64,000 nt of DNA from Chitinophaga filiformis (GTDB taxonomy: Bacteria; Bacteroidota; Bacteroidia; Chitinophagales; Chitinophagaceae): positions 310,001-374,000 of the forward strand of contig NZ_FNBN01000009.1 in the NCBI RefSeq assembly GCF_900102545.1, read 5' to 3'. The notes under the pieces are model-generated. The model saw only the letters and a program-made list of their open reading frames with translations. It was not told where the DNA came from and made no database searches. Below, one piece after another: positions 63,599-64,000 of this stretch; the first letter of the stretch is position 1; each line of letters begins with the position of its first letter. A program made the position numbers and the translations under genes.

Positions 63599-63997
63599 TC
63601 ACGGATGAGGGCCCATACAAACGATCTGCACACCGCTGAATGTACCTTTCAGGGAGACCGTTTTTTCAGCGCCTGATTCTATGTCATTTCTGCCCGTGAA
63701 CTCGAAATGACCGGAAATAAAGGCTTTCACATCATCAAACCTGATCTCTGTGAGCGTGAAAGTACCTTTCTCTGCATTGCAGGAAACATCCTTACCGGCG
63801 GCTTCCGCCTCCGTTTCTGCTGATTCATCCTTCGGATAGTTCAGGAACTGTGCAAAGTTGGCGGATTCCTCATCACCTGCAGACTGGTCCAGCGAAACGG
63901 TAACCGGTTTAAATTCGCCTATTTTCTTCAGGTCAAATTTGATGGACAATGTCCTGTTTCCATCGCGAAGCGTACACTCCAGGTTCATAATGGCCAT
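63599..63997 (-). CDS. Hypothetical protein, N-terminus possibly incomplete at the window edge
   Basis: The minus-strand frame of 132 codons ends at TGA (63599-63601) and starts at ATG 63995-63997, three bases from the window end. A longer N-terminus is therefore possible. The product is a small beta-rich acidic protein (ESAETEAEAAGKDVSCNAEKG, KTVSLKGTFSGVQIVC) without signal peptide or known motif. Confidence 0.6.
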   Translation of the reverse strand: MAIMNLECTLRDGNRTLSIKFDLKKIGEFKPVTVSLDQSAGDEESANFAQFLNYPKDESAETEAEAAGKDVSCNAEKGTFTLTEIRFDDVKAFISGHFEFTGRNDIESGAEKTVSLKGTFSGVQIVCMGPHP

Positions 63998-64000
63998 TTT

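Overview
The window looks like a chromosome segment of a Bacteroidota bacterium, most likely the Chitinophagaceae and close to Chitinophaga. The reasons are an ECF sigma / FecR / SusC / SusD locus, a BlaI-type repressor with an M56 peptidase, several exported proteins of the Bacteroidota TANFOR type, and promoters that fit the Bacteroidota form (TTG or TTTG, about 20 bp, then TAnnTTTG) instead of -35/-10 boxes. No rRNA, tRNA, IS element, prophage or CRISPR array was recognised.

Layout. 1-6.2 kb: the start of an ABC permease gene cut by the window edge, an APC amino-acid permease and a secreted Tricorn-like protease. 6.2-9.7 kb: a minus-strand BlaI repressor, M56 sensor peptidase and secreted heptad-repeat protein; the last two share the same repeat. 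9.7-12.7 kb: an alginate-lyase-like lipoprotein, a VOC protein and a GlxA-type regulator. 12.8-16.3 kb: ethanolamine permease with EutB and EutC, without microcompartment genes. 16.4-22.7 kb: ECF sigma factor, FecR anti-sigma factor, SusC and SusD. 22.7-23.9 kb: two small membrane proteins and a composite minisatellite.

23.9-38.9 kb is the most unusual part. Four large exported proteins are encoded head to tail. The last, of 2047 residues, has an N-terminal TANFOR-like region, a HEIGH zincin-like site, a His/Cys pair like that of self-cleaving C80-type proteases, and a C-terminal deaminase-like toxin tip. A SUKH (SMI1/KNR4) immunity protein follows with a 1-nt overlap. This reads as a polymorphic toxin-immunity pair attached to a poorly described Bacteroidota surface or secretion apparatus. 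Base composition becomes more AT-rich toward the toxin tip and immunity gene, as expected for an exchangeable module.

39-42.4 kb: three tandem paralogues of unknown function with different C-terminal tails, then a lipoprotein MsrA. 42.5-55.3 kb: a MutS2-like ATPase without the Smr domain, a MarR regulator with matching palindromes at both ends of its gene, an AraC regulator, a structured leader with an 8-codon ORF, a complete RND efflux operon, and two divergent AraC regulators. 55.4-64 kb: a lipoprotein, a beta-lactamase-fold serine hydrolase with C-terminal TPR-like repeats, a small Lys/Met-rich exported protein, and a 1317-residue protein that joins an amidase, a caspase and an SGNH hydrolase in one chain. 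Two small genes of unknown function close the window.
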